Shown here: piece by piece, positions 1 to 7,888 of the stretch
Position numbering within the stretch: the first letter of the stretch is position 1
How the letters are laid out: every line of letters starts with the position of its first letter
Source: RGIG6178 sp045612885
Lineage (GTDB): Bacteria > Bacillota_I > Bacilli_A > RFN20 > DUOF01
Assembly (NCBI GenBank): GCA_045612885.1
Contig: JAZKZZ010000022.1
Location: 1 to 20,888, forward strand
Length of the DNA: 20,888 nucleotides
Reading direction: 5' to 3'
The notes under the pieces: generated by a model
What the model saw: the letters and a program-made list of their open reading frames with translations, nothing else
Told to the model about the DNA's origin: nothing
Databases searched by the model: none
Program-made: the position numbers and the translations under genes

Positions 1-1
1 T

Positions 2-526
2 TTAAAGTATTACTTGTTGTATTTATTTGTATATTATGGAAATGTTTCATCAATATTAATATTCACTCATGATATTTATTTAATGGGAGGACTGGTAATG
101 ATAAATAATCCAAATTCCTTTTATTTTATTTTTTTAGAATTAGTGAATATTGTTGTTATAGAAATAATATTCTTTAGTATACGATCAATAAAATTATTTA
201 AAAATTATAGATTACAAATCTCGGTTATGATTGATGGTAAATATCAGGATTTTAGTGGTTACTTAGATAGCGGTAATACTCTAATGAAGGACGGTTTGCC
301 AGTAATATTTTTAAGTGAAAGACATTTTTTAAAAGGAGAATATAATTCGATGATTGTAGATGGTATAGGAAAAAGAAGGTGTAAGTACTTTAAAACTAAC
401 GTTATTGTTAACAAAAAAGAGAGAGAAGTAATATGTGCCAGTGGTAATAAAGATGGTTTTAAAGGTTGTGATTGTCTTATAAATATCTATTTGATGGAGG
501 AGAATAAAGATGAAACTAATAAATAA
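2..526 (+). CDS. spoIIGA: SpoIIGA, sigma-E processing aspartic peptidase (5' end missing)
   Basis: The frame is open to the window edge, so the start lies upstream; known members have about 300 residues and only the last ~174 are here. SpoIIGA is a membrane-bound aspartic protease of the mother-cell side of the sporulation septum that cleaves the pro-sequence from SigE. Visible: hydrophobic segments at the start and around FYFIFLELVNIVVIEIIFF (about nt 119-175), then a soluble domain with the active-site motif DSGNTL, its Asp encoded at 266-268, and a late GCDCLINIYLM segment. The 3' end overlaps sigE by 17 bp, so the two are translationally coupled. Identity rests on the DSGN motif plus the classic spoIIGA-sigE-sigG order. 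An internal in-frame ATG at 98 has a GGGAGG 7 bp upstream, but this is probably just Gly-Gly coding. Confidence 0.88.
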   Translation, partial: LKYYLLYLFVYYGNVSSILIFTHDIYLMGGLVMINNPNSFYFIFLELVNIVVIEIIFFSIRSIKLFKNYRLQISVMIDGKYQDFSGYLDSGNTLMKDGLPVIFLSERHFLKGEYNSMIVDGIGKRRCKYFKTNVIVNKKEREVICASGNKDGFKGCDCLINIYLMEENKDETNK

Positions 527-1193
527 GTTAATTGGTATTTTTATAAAAGATGATGTTTTATACATTAATGGCAGTGATGTATTATTGCCACCTTTAGAGA
601 AGGAAGAAGAATTTGAGCTATTAGAGAAGGTTAAACTAGGTGATTTAGAAGCAAGAAATATATTAATAGAGCATAACTTAAGATTAGTGGTATATGTAGC
701 AAAAAGATTTGAAACAAATTCTTTTAATTTAGAAGATTTAATAAGTATTGGAACCATGGGATTAATAAAGGCAATATCTACATTTAAATTTGATAAAAAC
801 ATCAAGTTAGCAACTTATGCCTCACGTTGTATTGAAAATGAAATTTTAATGTATCTTAGAAAAAAATCAAGGATGAGGATTGAAGTTTCATTAGATGAGC
901 CATTAAGTACTGATGATGAGGGAAATGAATTACTTTTATCAGATGTATTAGCAAATGATGTATATGGAGTTACAGATAATCTACTCGAGCAAGAAAGACA
1001 AGATAAACTGCAAGTTGCACTTATCAGTTTAAGGCCTAGAGAAAGAGAAATATTGGAAATGAGATTTGGATTAAAAGGAAAAGATGAATTAACTCAAAAA
1101 GAAGTGGCGGATATGTTAGGGATATCACAATCTTATATCTCTAGACTAGAAAAAAAGATTTTAAGGAAACTAAAGAATAAGATAGCAAAATAA
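510..1193 (+). CDS. sigE: RNA polymerase sigma-E, mother-cell sporulation sigma factor (pro-form)
   Basis: Sigma-70 family factor of 227 residues that directs early mother-cell transcription after removal of an N-terminal pro-sequence by SpoIIGA. The segment NLRLVVYVAKRFE...LEDLISIGTMGLIKA (about 56-88) is region 2.1-2.2, ATYASRCIENEILMYLRKK (101-119) is region 2.3-2.4, and TQKEVADMLGISQSYISRLE (195-214) is the region 4.2 helix-turn-helix; the core matches B. subtilis SigE closely. Aligning DDVLYINGSD with the known processing site puts cleavage near Leu17/Tyr18, so the pro-sequence is about ten residues shorter than in B. subtilis but still amphipathic (KLINKLIGIFIK). The start at 510 is supported by GGAGG 8 bp upstream, inside spoIIGA. 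No terminator separates it from sigG. Confidence 0.96.
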   Translation: MKLINKLIGIFIKDDVLYINGSDVLLPPLEKEEEFELLEKVKLGDLEARNILIEHNLRLVVYVAKRFETNSFNLEDLISIGTMGLIKAISTFKFDKNIKLATYASRCIENEILMYLRKKSRMRIEVSLDEPLSTDDEGNELLLSDVLANDVYGVTDNLLEQERQDKLQVALISLRPREREILEMRFGLKGKDELTQKEVADMLGISQSYISRLEKKILRKLKNKIAK

Positions 1194-1200
1194 GACCATA

Positions 1201-1220
1201 CTCTTACTAGAAAGTAGGAG
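1201..1220 (+). promoter_or_regulatory. Hairpin sequestering the sigG Shine-Dalgarno sequence
   Basis: The 32-bp gap between sigE and sigG contains CTCTTACT (1201-1208), loop AGAA, and AGTAGGAG (1213-1220). The arms pair over 8 bp with one U-G wobble (1204/1217). The 3' arm is the sigG ribosome binding site (AGGAG, 1216-1220), six bases before the ATG. There is no T-run after it, so it is not a terminator. By inference it would damp initiation of sigG translation. A leader hairpin reducing translation of B. subtilis sigG has, as I recall, been reported, which would make this a shared strategy. The pairing is read directly; its effect is inferred. Confidence 0.6.
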
Positions 1221-1225
1221 AAATT

Positions 1226-2002
1226 ATGGCTAAGCATAAAGTAGATATAGTAGGTATTAATACAAGTGAGATAAAAGTTTTATCAAATAACGAAACTGTG
1301 CTTTTATTAGAAAAGTATAGAAACGGAGATATTTCATGTAAAGATCAAATCATTATGGGAAATTTGAAACTAGTATTATCAATGGTAAAAAAGTTTGCAA
1401 CACGACATGATAACCAAGATGATTTGTTTCAAATAGGATGTATTGGTCTAATTAAGGCCATTGATAACTTTAATCCTAATTTTAATTTACAGTTTTCTAC
1501 TTATGCAGTGCCAATGATTATAGGTGAGATAAAAAGATATTTGAGGGATAACACACAAGTTAGAATATCAAGACAAATAAAAGATTTAGCATATAAAACA
1601 TTAAAAGAAAAAGAAAAATATCAAGCTGAACATTTTAAAGAAATAAGTGAAGAAGAACTTTCAAAAAGATTAAATGTTTCAAGAGAAGAAATAAAAATAG
1701 CTTTGGATTCTACTACACCATTATGTTCTTTATACGATACAGTGTATAGTGATGAAGATGATAATATATTATTAATAGATCAAATAAAAGATGAAAATGA
1801 TACTCCAGAGAATTTGGTTAATATTTTAACCTTAAATGATGCCTTAAAATCATTAAATCAGATGCAACAGAAAGTAATTAATCAAAGATATTATCTTGGT
1901 AAAACACAATTTGAAATAGCAAATGATTTTAATATCTCTCAAGCACAAGTTTCTCGTATAGAAAAAAGTGCTATTTCAAATATTAGAGCCTTTTTCTATT
2001 AA
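1226..2002 (+). CDS. sigG: RNA polymerase sigma-G, late forespore sigma factor
   Basis: Sigma-70 family protein of 258 residues (B. subtilis SigG has 260). It drives late forespore genes, normally including germinant receptor operons such as the ger genes in this window. Distinguishing signs are the N-terminal KVDIVGINTSEIKVLSNNE, the conserved SigG head ahead of region 2, then NLKLVLSMVKKFATRHDNQDDLFQIGCIGLIKAIDNF (regions 2.1-2.2), STYAVPMIIGEIKRYLRD (2.3-2.4) and GKTQFEIANDFNISQAQVSRIEK, the C-terminal helix-turn-helix. Third in the spoIIGA-sigE-sigG operon, 32 bp after sigE. Its AGGAG lies in a hairpin (1201-1220). No separate forespore promoter could be recognised in the 32-bp gap; any such promoter would have to extend into the sigE 3' end. 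Confidence 0.95.
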   Translation: MAKHKVDIVGINTSEIKVLSNNETVLLLEKYRNGDISCKDQIIMGNLKLVLSMVKKFATRHDNQDDLFQIGCIGLIKAIDNFNPNFNLQFSTYAVPMIIGEIKRYLRDNTQVRISRQIKDLAYKTLKEKEKYQAEHFKEISEEELSKRLNVSREEIKIALDSTTPLCSLYDTVYSDEDDNILLIDQIKDENDTPENLVNILTLNDALKSLNQMQQKVINQRYYLGKTQFEIANDFNISQAQVSRIEKSAISNIRAFFY

Positions 2003-2026
2003 ATATTTTAAAATTTTATGTATAAT
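1998..2026 (+). promoter_or_regulatory. Possible sigma-A promoter of sepF
   Basis: A perfect TATAAT stands at 2021-2026, but the hexamer 17 bp upstream (ATTAAA, 1998-2003) matches TTGACA at only three positions, and the implied transcript start falls almost on the ribosome binding site (2032-2038). In its favour, sepF is needed in growing cells whereas the upstream operon is sporulation-specific. Tentative. Confidence 0.3.
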
Positions 2027-2044
2027 AGGATAGAGGTGTCTATT

Positions 2045-2377
2045 ATGGGATTTTATGATAAATTAAAAGGGAAAATTTTCCCAGATGAGAAAGAAGTTTT
2101 ATATTATTCAGGAGATAATGATAAAGAAGATGGAAAGCCTGTATATATAAAAAATCCAAGTAATACATTTTATTCACCTACAAGCTTTGCCCAAACACGA
2201 ATCTTAAGTGATAAATTAAAATCAGGAAATGTAATTACAATAGATGTTTCAAATATGGAAAAAAAAGAAGCACTGAGAATGATAGATTTTTTGGGTGGAG
2301 TTATGTATGCTTTAGATGGAGATATGAAGAAAATAAGTAAAAATATATTTGAATTTTCTATAAATAATGAAAAATAA
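2045..2377 (+). CDS. sepF: SepF, FtsZ-interacting cell division protein (compact form)
   Basis: Small membrane-tethering division protein (110 residues from ATG 2045; usual Firmicute SepF is about 140-150). The N-terminal MGFYDKLKGKIFP can form the amphipathic membrane-binding helix. The C-terminal two thirds matches the SepF core: ITIDVSNMEKKEALRMIDFLGGVMYALDGDMKKISKNIFEFS. The linker between them is unusually short. The start at 2045 is preferred to an upstream in-frame ATG at 2018 because AGAGGTG (2032-2038) precedes 2045 at good spacing and the helix then begins at residue 1. It lies 42 bp after sigG; in B. subtilis sepF sits a few ylm genes farther downstream of the same sigG locus, so this looks like a compacted version of that region. 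Confidence 0.88.
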   Translation: MGFYDKLKGKIFPDEKEVLYYSGDNDKEDGKPVYIKNPSNTFYSPTSFAQTRILSDKLKSGNVITIDVSNMEKKEALRMIDFLGGVMYALDGDMKKISKNIFEFSINNEK

Positions 2378-2398
2378 CCGGTGAATGGTTATTTTTTT
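2371..2398 (+). terminator. Rho-independent terminator of the sigE-sigG-sepF unit
   Basis: Stem AAAATAACC (2371-2379) pairs with GGTTATTTT (2387-2395) around a 7-base loop and runs into T to 2398. The 5' arm contains the sepF stop codon (2375-2377), so the gene ends within the hairpin. The 69 bases from here to spoIIIE/ftsK are almost pure A/T; I see no convincing -35/-10 pair in them. Confidence 0.85.
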
Positions 2399-2467
2399 AT
2401 ATTTATTAACAAAAAATATAAAAAATAAAAGACTAATAGTGTAATCTATATATTAGGAGGTGGAATT

Positions 2468-5104
2468 ATGGCAAAGGAAAAATCTCAAGAGTTAGAAGAA
2501 AAGAAAAATAAACTTAGTTATGAGACGGAGCTTGCACTTTTTGGATTAATGATTGCTATAGTTTCACTTATTGGATTATTAAATCAAGGTTATTTTGGAT
2601 CTATAATTACATATGGTTTAGTATTTATCTTTGGATCATGGTATTATATGGCGCTTATTGCACTTATATATTTTGGTATGTTTTTGTTTATCAAAAAGAA
2701 GAAACCTAAGTTTATGTCTACTTTAACTACGATTTCTTTTATATTATTAATTGTGTTTTTAGCTATAGCATCAAGCAAATACGAGGGAGCTAGTCTCTCT
2801 AATTGGTACACTTACTATAGAGCAGCTTTTGATAGATGTAAGGATGGAATACATGTAACTATTGCTAAAACCAACCAAGTAGGGGGAGGAGTAGTAGGAT
2901 ACTCTATGTATGCACTACTTGTAAGTGTATTAGGAGAGTTCATGTCAAATGTAATTATTGTCATTTTAGTTTTAGCATTTGCATATTTAGCATTTAAAAA
3001 GCCACTTATTTATATTTATGAAAAGATGCTAAAATATATGGAAATAAGACAAGATAAAAAAGTTAAAAAGGCTAAAGAAGAAAAAACAGAAAATAAAAAA
3101 CCTGTTAAGGAAATTAAAGTAGATAAACAAGTAAAGGGTGAAGGAACTCATTTTTTAACATACGATATTTTCACTGAAAAAATATTTGATGAGGGAGAAG
3201 TAACAATTGAACCTGTCAGTACAAGTGTTTTTGATCATTCTTCATTAAATATTGATAGTACAACAAATATAATGTCTCGAGAAGTAAAGAAAGATATTAT
3301 TGAAGAAACTAATGAAGAAATGAATAAAACTGACTCTAATCTAGAAATAAATAATTATATGGATGTTAGAGAAATTATTACAGATTATAACAAGCAAGCT
3401 AATAATTTCAATAGTGAAGTATCTAACTATAGTGATGATATATATGATTACAATGATAATGAACTAGAAATTTGTAATCCAAATGAGAACAAAATAGAAG
3501 ATAGTAAAGATGGTTTTGAATTTAATGTAAAAGAAGAAAAGATAGTTGAAGAGCCTAGAATTATAAAGCAAGAACCTATAACTAATTATATGGCTAAAGA
3601 TATAGAGGTTTACAAAGAAGATACAAGTAGTACTCCATATATTGTTAATGAAGTGGAAAAGAAAGCTACTATTGATAACTTATATTCTCTGTTACTAGAT
3701 AATACAAGCAATAACGCTAGTGATGAATTAAAAGAAGAAGTAGAAAATAATTGTCTTAGAATAAATCAAAAACTTGAAGAACTTAATATTAAAGCAAGAG
3801 TAAGCAATTATATTATTGGACCATGTGTGACAAGATATGAAATTGTCCCTGAGATTGGAGTTAGGGTATCAAGTATTGTAAATATTCAAAATGATTTAAA
3901 ATTAGCGTTGGCTGCTGTTAATCTTAGAATGGAGGCTCCTATTCCTGGTAAGAGTGCTGTAGGAATAGAAGTGGCTAATAAAAAAAGATATCCTGTATAT
4001 TTAAAGGAAGTATTAGAAAGTAAAAAAGATATTGATGATAAATTGTTAGTAGCTATTGGTAAGGATTTAGCAAATAACCCTGTAAGTATAAGCATTGATA
4101 AAATGCCTCACTTGCTTATTGCTGGAGCTACAGGTAGTGGTAAGTCTGTATGTATTAATGCAATTATCATGTCATTAATTATTAGAAGTACCCCTGAAGA
4201 AGTTAAAATGATTTTAGTAGACCCTAAGAAAGTAGAAATGTTACCATATGCAAATATGCCACATTTATTGTGTCCTGTTGTAACTGATCCTAGAAAAGCT
4301 AGTAATGCTCTTAAAAAAGTGGTAGTAGAGATGGATAAACGTTATGATTTATTTGCTAATAGCGGGGTTAGAAATATTGATTCTTATAACAAACTTTCAG
4401 GAAAAGAAAAACTATATAAATTAGTGGTAGTTATTGATGAGTTAGCAGATTTAATGTTAGTAGCTAGTAAAGAAGTTGAAGAGAGTATTCAAAGAATTAC
4501 TCAATTAGCTAGAGCTGCAGGAATATACTTAATTGTTGCTACTCAAAGACCATCAGTAGATGTTATTACAGGAGTTATTAAGGCTAATATCCCTTCTAGA
4601 ATTGCTTTTTCCGTTTCAAGTATGGTAGATTCTAGAACAATTCTTGATAGAGCTGGAGCTGAAGATTTACTTGGTAAGGGAGATATGTTAATGGATATCA
4701 GTGGTTCTAATAGTCTTAATCGTGTTCAAGGTGTGTATGTTACAGATGAAGAAATTTCTAATGTTGTAGAACAAGTAAAATTAAAGTATGATGTTGAATT
4801 TAAAGATGAATTTTTAAATCTTGAAGATGATAAAAAAGAAGTAATTAATAATTTAAATGAAGTTGGAGATAATAATGGTGATGATGATTTGTATAATGAT
4901 ATTAAAACTTTTGTTATACATAATCAAAGAGCATCAACATCATTACTTCAAAGATATTTTTCTTTAGGATATGCTAGAGCCGCTAGAATGATGGATAGAC
5001 TAGAAGAAGATGGAATAGTTAGTGCAAGTAATGGTATTAAACCTAGAGAAATATTGGTTAAAGAGGATGATTTAAATAATGGAAATACTGGAGAAGCAAA
5101 TTAA
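2468..5104 (+). CDS. spoIIIE: DNA translocase SpoIIIE/FtsK
   Basis: Septal DNA pump of 878 residues that moves chromosomal DNA across the division or sporulation septum. Domains: four hydrophobic membrane segments in about residues 20-180; an acidic, Asn-rich low-complexity linker (~190-400); an alpha/beta domain and RecA-type motor with Walker A GATGSGKS (553-560) and Walker B VVIDELADL (654-662), then ATQRPSVDVITGVIKANIPSRI and the LLGKGDML loop; and a C-terminal winged-helix gamma domain (~811-868, YFSLGYARAARMMDRLEEDGIV) that reads orienting DNA motifs. AGGAGGTGG gives a strong ribosome binding site. Being followed by ymfF-ymfH matches the B. subtilis spoIIIE locus, hence the name, although motor sequence alone does not separate SpoIIIE from FtsK. 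Its end overlaps ymfF by 26 bp. Confidence 0.93.
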   Translation: MAKEKSQELEEKKNKLSYETELALFGLMIAIVSLIGLLNQGYFGSIITYGLVFIFGSWYYMALIALIYFGMFLFIKKKKPKFMSTLTTISFILLIVFLAIASSKYEGASLSNWYTYYRAAFDRCKDGIHVTIAKTNQVGGGVVGYSMYALLVSVLGEFMSNVIIVILVLAFAYLAFKKPLIYIYEKMLKYMEIRQDKKVKKAKEEKTENKKPVKEIKVDKQVKGEGTHFLTYDIFTEKIFDEGEVTIEPVSTSVFDHSSLNIDSTTNIMSREVKKDIIEETNEEMNKTDSNLEINNYMDVREIITDYNKQANNFNSEVSNYSDDIYDYNDNELEICNPNENKIEDSKDGFEFNVKEEKIVEEPRIIKQEPITNYMAKDIEVYKEDTSSTPYIVNEVEKKATIDNLYSLLLDNTSNNASDELKEEVENNCLRINQKLEELNIKARVSNYIIGPCVTRYEIVPEIGVRVSSIVNIQNDLKLALAAVNLRMEAPIPGKSAVGIEVANKKRYPVYLKEVLESKKDIDDKLLVAIGKDLANNPVSISIDKMPHLLIAGATGSGKSVCINAIIMSLIIRSTPEEVKMILVDPKKVEMLPYANMPHLLCPVVTDPRKASNALKKVVVEMDKRYDLFANSGVRNIDSYNKLSGKEKLYKLVVVIDELADLMLVASKEVEESIQRITQLARAAGIYLIVATQRPSVDVITGVIKANIPSRIAFSVSSMVDSRTILDRAGAEDLLGKGDMLMDISGSNSLNRVQGVYVTDEEISNVVEQVKLKYDVEFKDEFLNLEDDKKEVINNLNEVGDNNGDDDLYNDIKTFVIHNQRASTSLLQRYFSLGYARAARMMDRLEEDGIVSASNGIKPREILVKEDDLNNGNTGEAN

Positions 5105-6311
5105 AGAAAACTTACAATTAAAGTTAATTAAAACAGAAAAGTTTAAATTGGTTAATATACAACTATCTTTTATGATGGAATTAAATTATGAGGATATAGC
5201 AGCTTATAACTTATTATTAAATTTATTGGTTACTAGAAATAGTAAATATAATAATATAAGTGCTTTTAATGCTTATTTAGAAAATAATTATGGAATGATT
5301 TTTACAGGAAGTTATCTAAATAAAGGTAATGTAGCTATTATGAGATTTTTATCTAGAGCGATTAATTCTAAATATACTATGAATGAGAATTTACTTAATG
5401 TTCAAATACAGACAATTAAAGATTGTCTTTTTGATCCATCAATAAATGAAGAATCACTTGAAGAAGTAAAAATGATATATATACAAAAACTTAAAGAAAA
5501 GAATAATCATAAGACATATATTTTAAAAAAGAAAGTTAATGAACTATTAGGAAAAGACACTCCATATGGAGTAAATATTGAATCGGATATTAACTCAATT
5601 AGTAATGTTACTTTAGAAAAGATAAAAGAAGTATATAATAAACTATTAAATAGTGATTGCAAAATATATGTATGCGGTGATGTAAGTGTAGAAGATATAG
5701 TAAATGAATTGTCATCATTTGAATTAAAAAGCAGTAATAAAGATCTTTTAAATATATCTTATCTTAAAGATTTAGATAAGAAAGAGATTCAAGTTTTTGA
5801 CAGTAAATTTATGCAATCTGCAATTTCGATTATGTATCAATGTGATATTAAATATAATGATAGATTGTATTATCCATTTAAAGTGTTTCTAGAAATATTA
5901 AATTATGACTTATTCAATATTATAAGAGAAAAATATAATTTTTGTTATTATATTTATGCCATGAGTAATAACTTTTTAAATATTGTAGAAATAGCTTCTG
6001 AGATTGAAAGTAAAAATTTAGAAAAAGTGGTAGAACTTATTCAAGAGATTATAGATGGTTATAGTAGTACTTTTGATGAAGAAAGATTTAATATTTGCAA
6101 AAATAAAATTTTAACATATATTGCAAATTCTACGGATTCTCCTAGAGATTTAATAGAATTATATTTTGGTTTTGATTTTACAAAAACAGTTGCTAGTATT
6201 GAAGAGTTAGAGGCAAGGTATGTAAGTGTAAGTAAAGAAGATGTAATTGAGGTTAGTAAGATGATGAAATTGAAAATGATTTCTATCTTAAAGGAGGAAA
6301 ATCATGGATAA
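5079..6311 (+). CDS. ymfF: YmfF-like M16-family protein without the zinc motif
   Basis: 410-residue protein of the insulinase-like M16 family, normally paired with YmfH. The region where an active M16 peptidase has HxxEH carries no such motif (around AFNAYLENNYGMIFTG), so by comparison with the family it is the non-catalytic half of a heterodimer. Later, TPYGVNIESDINSISNVTLEKIKEVYNKLLNSDCKIYVCGDVSVEDI matches the conserved M16 segment where the chain joins strand and helix. It starts inside the last 26 bp of spoIIIE/ftsK, with AAAGAGG upstream, and overlaps ymfH by 8 bp, implying coupled translation and roughly equal amounts. No signal peptide or membrane segment. The true substrate is unknown. 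Identification relies on weak sequence similarity plus the strongly conserved order spoIIIE-ymfF-ymfH. Confidence 0.8.
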   Translation: MEILEKQIKENLQLKLIKTEKFKLVNIQLSFMMELNYEDIAAYNLLLNLLVTRNSKYNNISAFNAYLENNYGMIFTGSYLNKGNVAIMRFLSRAINSKYTMNENLLNVQIQTIKDCLFDPSINEESLEEVKMIYIQKLKEKNNHKTYILKKKVNELLGKDTPYGVNIESDINSISNVTLEKIKEVYNKLLNSDCKIYVCGDVSVEDIVNELSSFELKSSNKDLLNISYLKDLDKKEIQVFDSKFMQSAISIMYQCDIKYNDRLYYPFKVFLEILNYDLFNIIREKYNFCYYIYAMSNNFLNIVEIASEIESKNLEKVVELIQEIIDGYSSTFDEERFNICKNKILTYIANSTDSPRDLIELYFGFDFTKTVASIEELEARYVSVSKEDVIEVSKMMKLKMISILKEENHG

Positions 6312-7584
6312 GAGATATTATGAAGGTGTAAATGAGACTGTTTATCATTCAATTTCTAATAGTGGACTAAATGTATATATTATAAAAAAAGAAGGTTTTG
6401 CTTCTAAGTCTGCTTATTTTGCAACAAGATTTGGTTCATTTAATACAGGGGACATTGTATTAAACAATGATAAAGAAGTAAAAGTAATCGGAGGATTAGC
6501 TCATTTTTTGGAGCATAGAGTGTTTGATTATAAATTAGGAAATGTTATAGATTTATATTATAAACTTGGCGCTGATGTAAATGCTTATACCAGTTATGAT
6601 AGAACGGTATATTATTTTAATACTATTGATAATTTTAATGAATGTTTGGAGTTATTACTGGATTTTCCTATCTCATTTACTATGAGTGAAGAAAAAGTAG
6701 AAAATGAAAAAGACATTATTGTTAGTGAGCTATTAATGTATCAGGATGATCCAAATGAAAAGTTATTTAGAGGTCTAATGAATGCTATGTACAAAGAGCA
6801 TCCGATTAGGTTTGATGTAGGAGGAGAAGTTGAAGAAGTTAGAGCAACAACTAGGGACTTACTTGAGTCTGTTCATTCTACCTTTTATAACCCTAAAAAT
6901 ATGGTTTTAGTTATTGTTGGTGATATAGATGTAGAAGAGACTATAAATATTATTAATAATAAGGAATTTAACAATAATAATTTTAATTATAAAAAGAATG
7001 AGATTAATGAAGATGAGAATGTAATTGAAGAAAAGAAAGTTGTTTTTTGTGAAGTAAATAATGAAAAAATGATGATAGGATATAAGTTATTACCTATGGA
7101 TACACTTCCTAAGTCTTCACAAACAAGAGTATTTTTAGCTTTAGATTTATTAACATCTATATTATTTGCTCCTAGTAGTGACTTTTATAAAGAAATGATT
7201 GATGAGCAATATGTTTCTTCTTTGTTTTTAGATATGCTTCAATACGATAATATGTTTGCATTATTATTAGAGGTGGATTTATTAAAAAATGAAGAGGAAG
7301 TATTTGAAAAGATAAATCTTAGACTAAAAAATGCAAAAGATGTAATTACTCAAGATAAGTTAGATAGTATAAAGAAAAAGGAAATATCTACTATTATCAA
7401 AGGAAGTGATTCTTGCAGTACTTTAGCGAAACAATATATGACTTTTCTTTTAGATGATATGGATTATTTTGAAATTATTGATTTAATTAAGAGTATCGAT
7501 ATTAATGATTTAAAAGATGCTTATGATGCTTTTTATAAAAATGCAAAGCATAGTTATTGTGTTTTAAGGAGTAATAATGATTAA
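6304..7584 (+). CDS. ymfH: YmfH-like M16 zinc peptidase
   Basis: 426-residue cytosolic M16 metallopeptidase. The inverted zinc motif is HFLEH (residues 67-71) in GGLAHFLEHRVF, and the third ligand is most likely Glu142 in KDIIVSELLMYQDDP, 75 residues later as expected for the family. Further conserved parts are VNAYTSYDRTVYYFNT after the zinc motif and HPIRFDVGGEVEEV...LESVHSTFYNPKNMVLVIVGDI. This is the catalytic partner of the upstream zinc-less protein; together they should form the closed two-subunit chamber typical of M16B enzymes. ATG 6304 follows AAAGGAGGAAAATC, an excellent ribosome binding site. The 3' end overlaps acpS by 8 bp. Confidence 0.9.
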   Translation: MDKRYYEGVNETVYHSISNSGLNVYIIKKEGFASKSAYFATRFGSFNTGDIVLNNDKEVKVIGGLAHFLEHRVFDYKLGNVIDLYYKLGADVNAYTSYDRTVYYFNTIDNFNECLELLLDFPISFTMSEEKVENEKDIIVSELLMYQDDPNEKLFRGLMNAMYKEHPIRFDVGGEVEEVRATTRDLLESVHSTFYNPKNMVLVIVGDIDVEETINIINNKEFNNNNFNYKKNEINEDENVIEEKKVVFCEVNNEKMMIGYKLLPMDTLPKSSQTRVFLALDLLTSILFAPSSDFYKEMIDEQYVSSLFLDMLQYDNMFALLLEVDLLKNEEEVFEKINLRLKNAKDVITQDKLDSIKKKEISTIIKGSDSCSTLAKQYMTFLLDDMDYFEIIDLIKSIDINDLKDAYDAFYKNAKHSYCVLRSNND

Positions 7585-7888
7585 GGGTATTGGTGTAGAT
7601 ATAGTTAAGATATCTAGATTAGAGTCTAAATTAAAACATAAAGTATTATCTAGTGAAGAAAGTTTATTGTTTGATAATATGAGTGAGATTAGACAAAGAG
7701 AATTTTTAGCTGGAAGATTTGCTCTTAAGGAAGCATTATTTAAAGCTGGATTAAAGATTAGTTATAATAATATGAATATAAAATATAATGATGATAATAG
7801 TATTTATTTAGAAGGATATCCAAATATAAAAATAAGCATATCCCACGAAAAGGAATATGCTATAGGATACGCTATAATTGAATCTTAA
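7577..7888 (+). CDS. acpS: Holo-[acyl-carrier-protein] synthase
   Basis: Transfers the 4'-phosphopantetheine arm from coenzyme A to acyl carrier protein, activating fatty acid synthesis. Motifs: GIGVDIVKISRLE with Asp8 (Mg2+ ligand), FLAGRFALKEALFKA with Glu52, and ISISHEKEYAIGYAII near the C-terminus. At 103 residues it is shorter than the usual ~120, with a compressed middle but all catalytic parts present. Last gene of the spoIIIE-ymfF-ymfH-acpS operon. ATG 7577 overlaps ymfH and has AAGGAGT upstream. Its stop codon overlaps the gerAC stop from the opposite strand by 4 bp, and its terminator appears to be inside gerAC (7927-7963). Confidence 0.93.
   Translation: MIKGIGVDIVKISRLESKLKHKVLSSEESLLFDNMSEIRQREFLAGRFALKEALFKAGLKISYNNMNIKYNDDNSIYLEGYPNIKISISHEKEYAIGYAIIES
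7822..7861 (-). terminator. Terminator of the ger operon embedded in the acpS coding sequence
   Basis: Read on the minus strand from 7861: arm AGCATATTCC, 7-base loop, arm GGGATATGCT, then TATTTTTATATTT (down to 7822). The stem has 10 pairs including one U-G wobble. On the plus strand the wobble becomes a C/A mismatch and no T-run follows, so its direction is minus. It begins 24 bases after the gerAC stop and lies in the acpS codons for the conserved SISHEKEYA motif. Function is inferred from structure and position. Confidence 0.62.

Noticed and set aside
83..100. Internal start in spoIIGA: GGGAGG followed by an in-frame ATG at 98
   Set aside because: The G-rich run simply encodes Met-Gly-Gly, and a product starting there would lose most of the membrane domain that SpoIIGA needs. 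No independent support.
329..805. Minus-strand open frame of 158 codons across spoIIGA/sigE
   Set aside because: It lies opposite two well-identified genes, has no ribosome binding site and no recognisable product. The same holds for other opposite-strand frames in spoIIIE/ftsK, ssb, plsC and the metallopeptidase gene.
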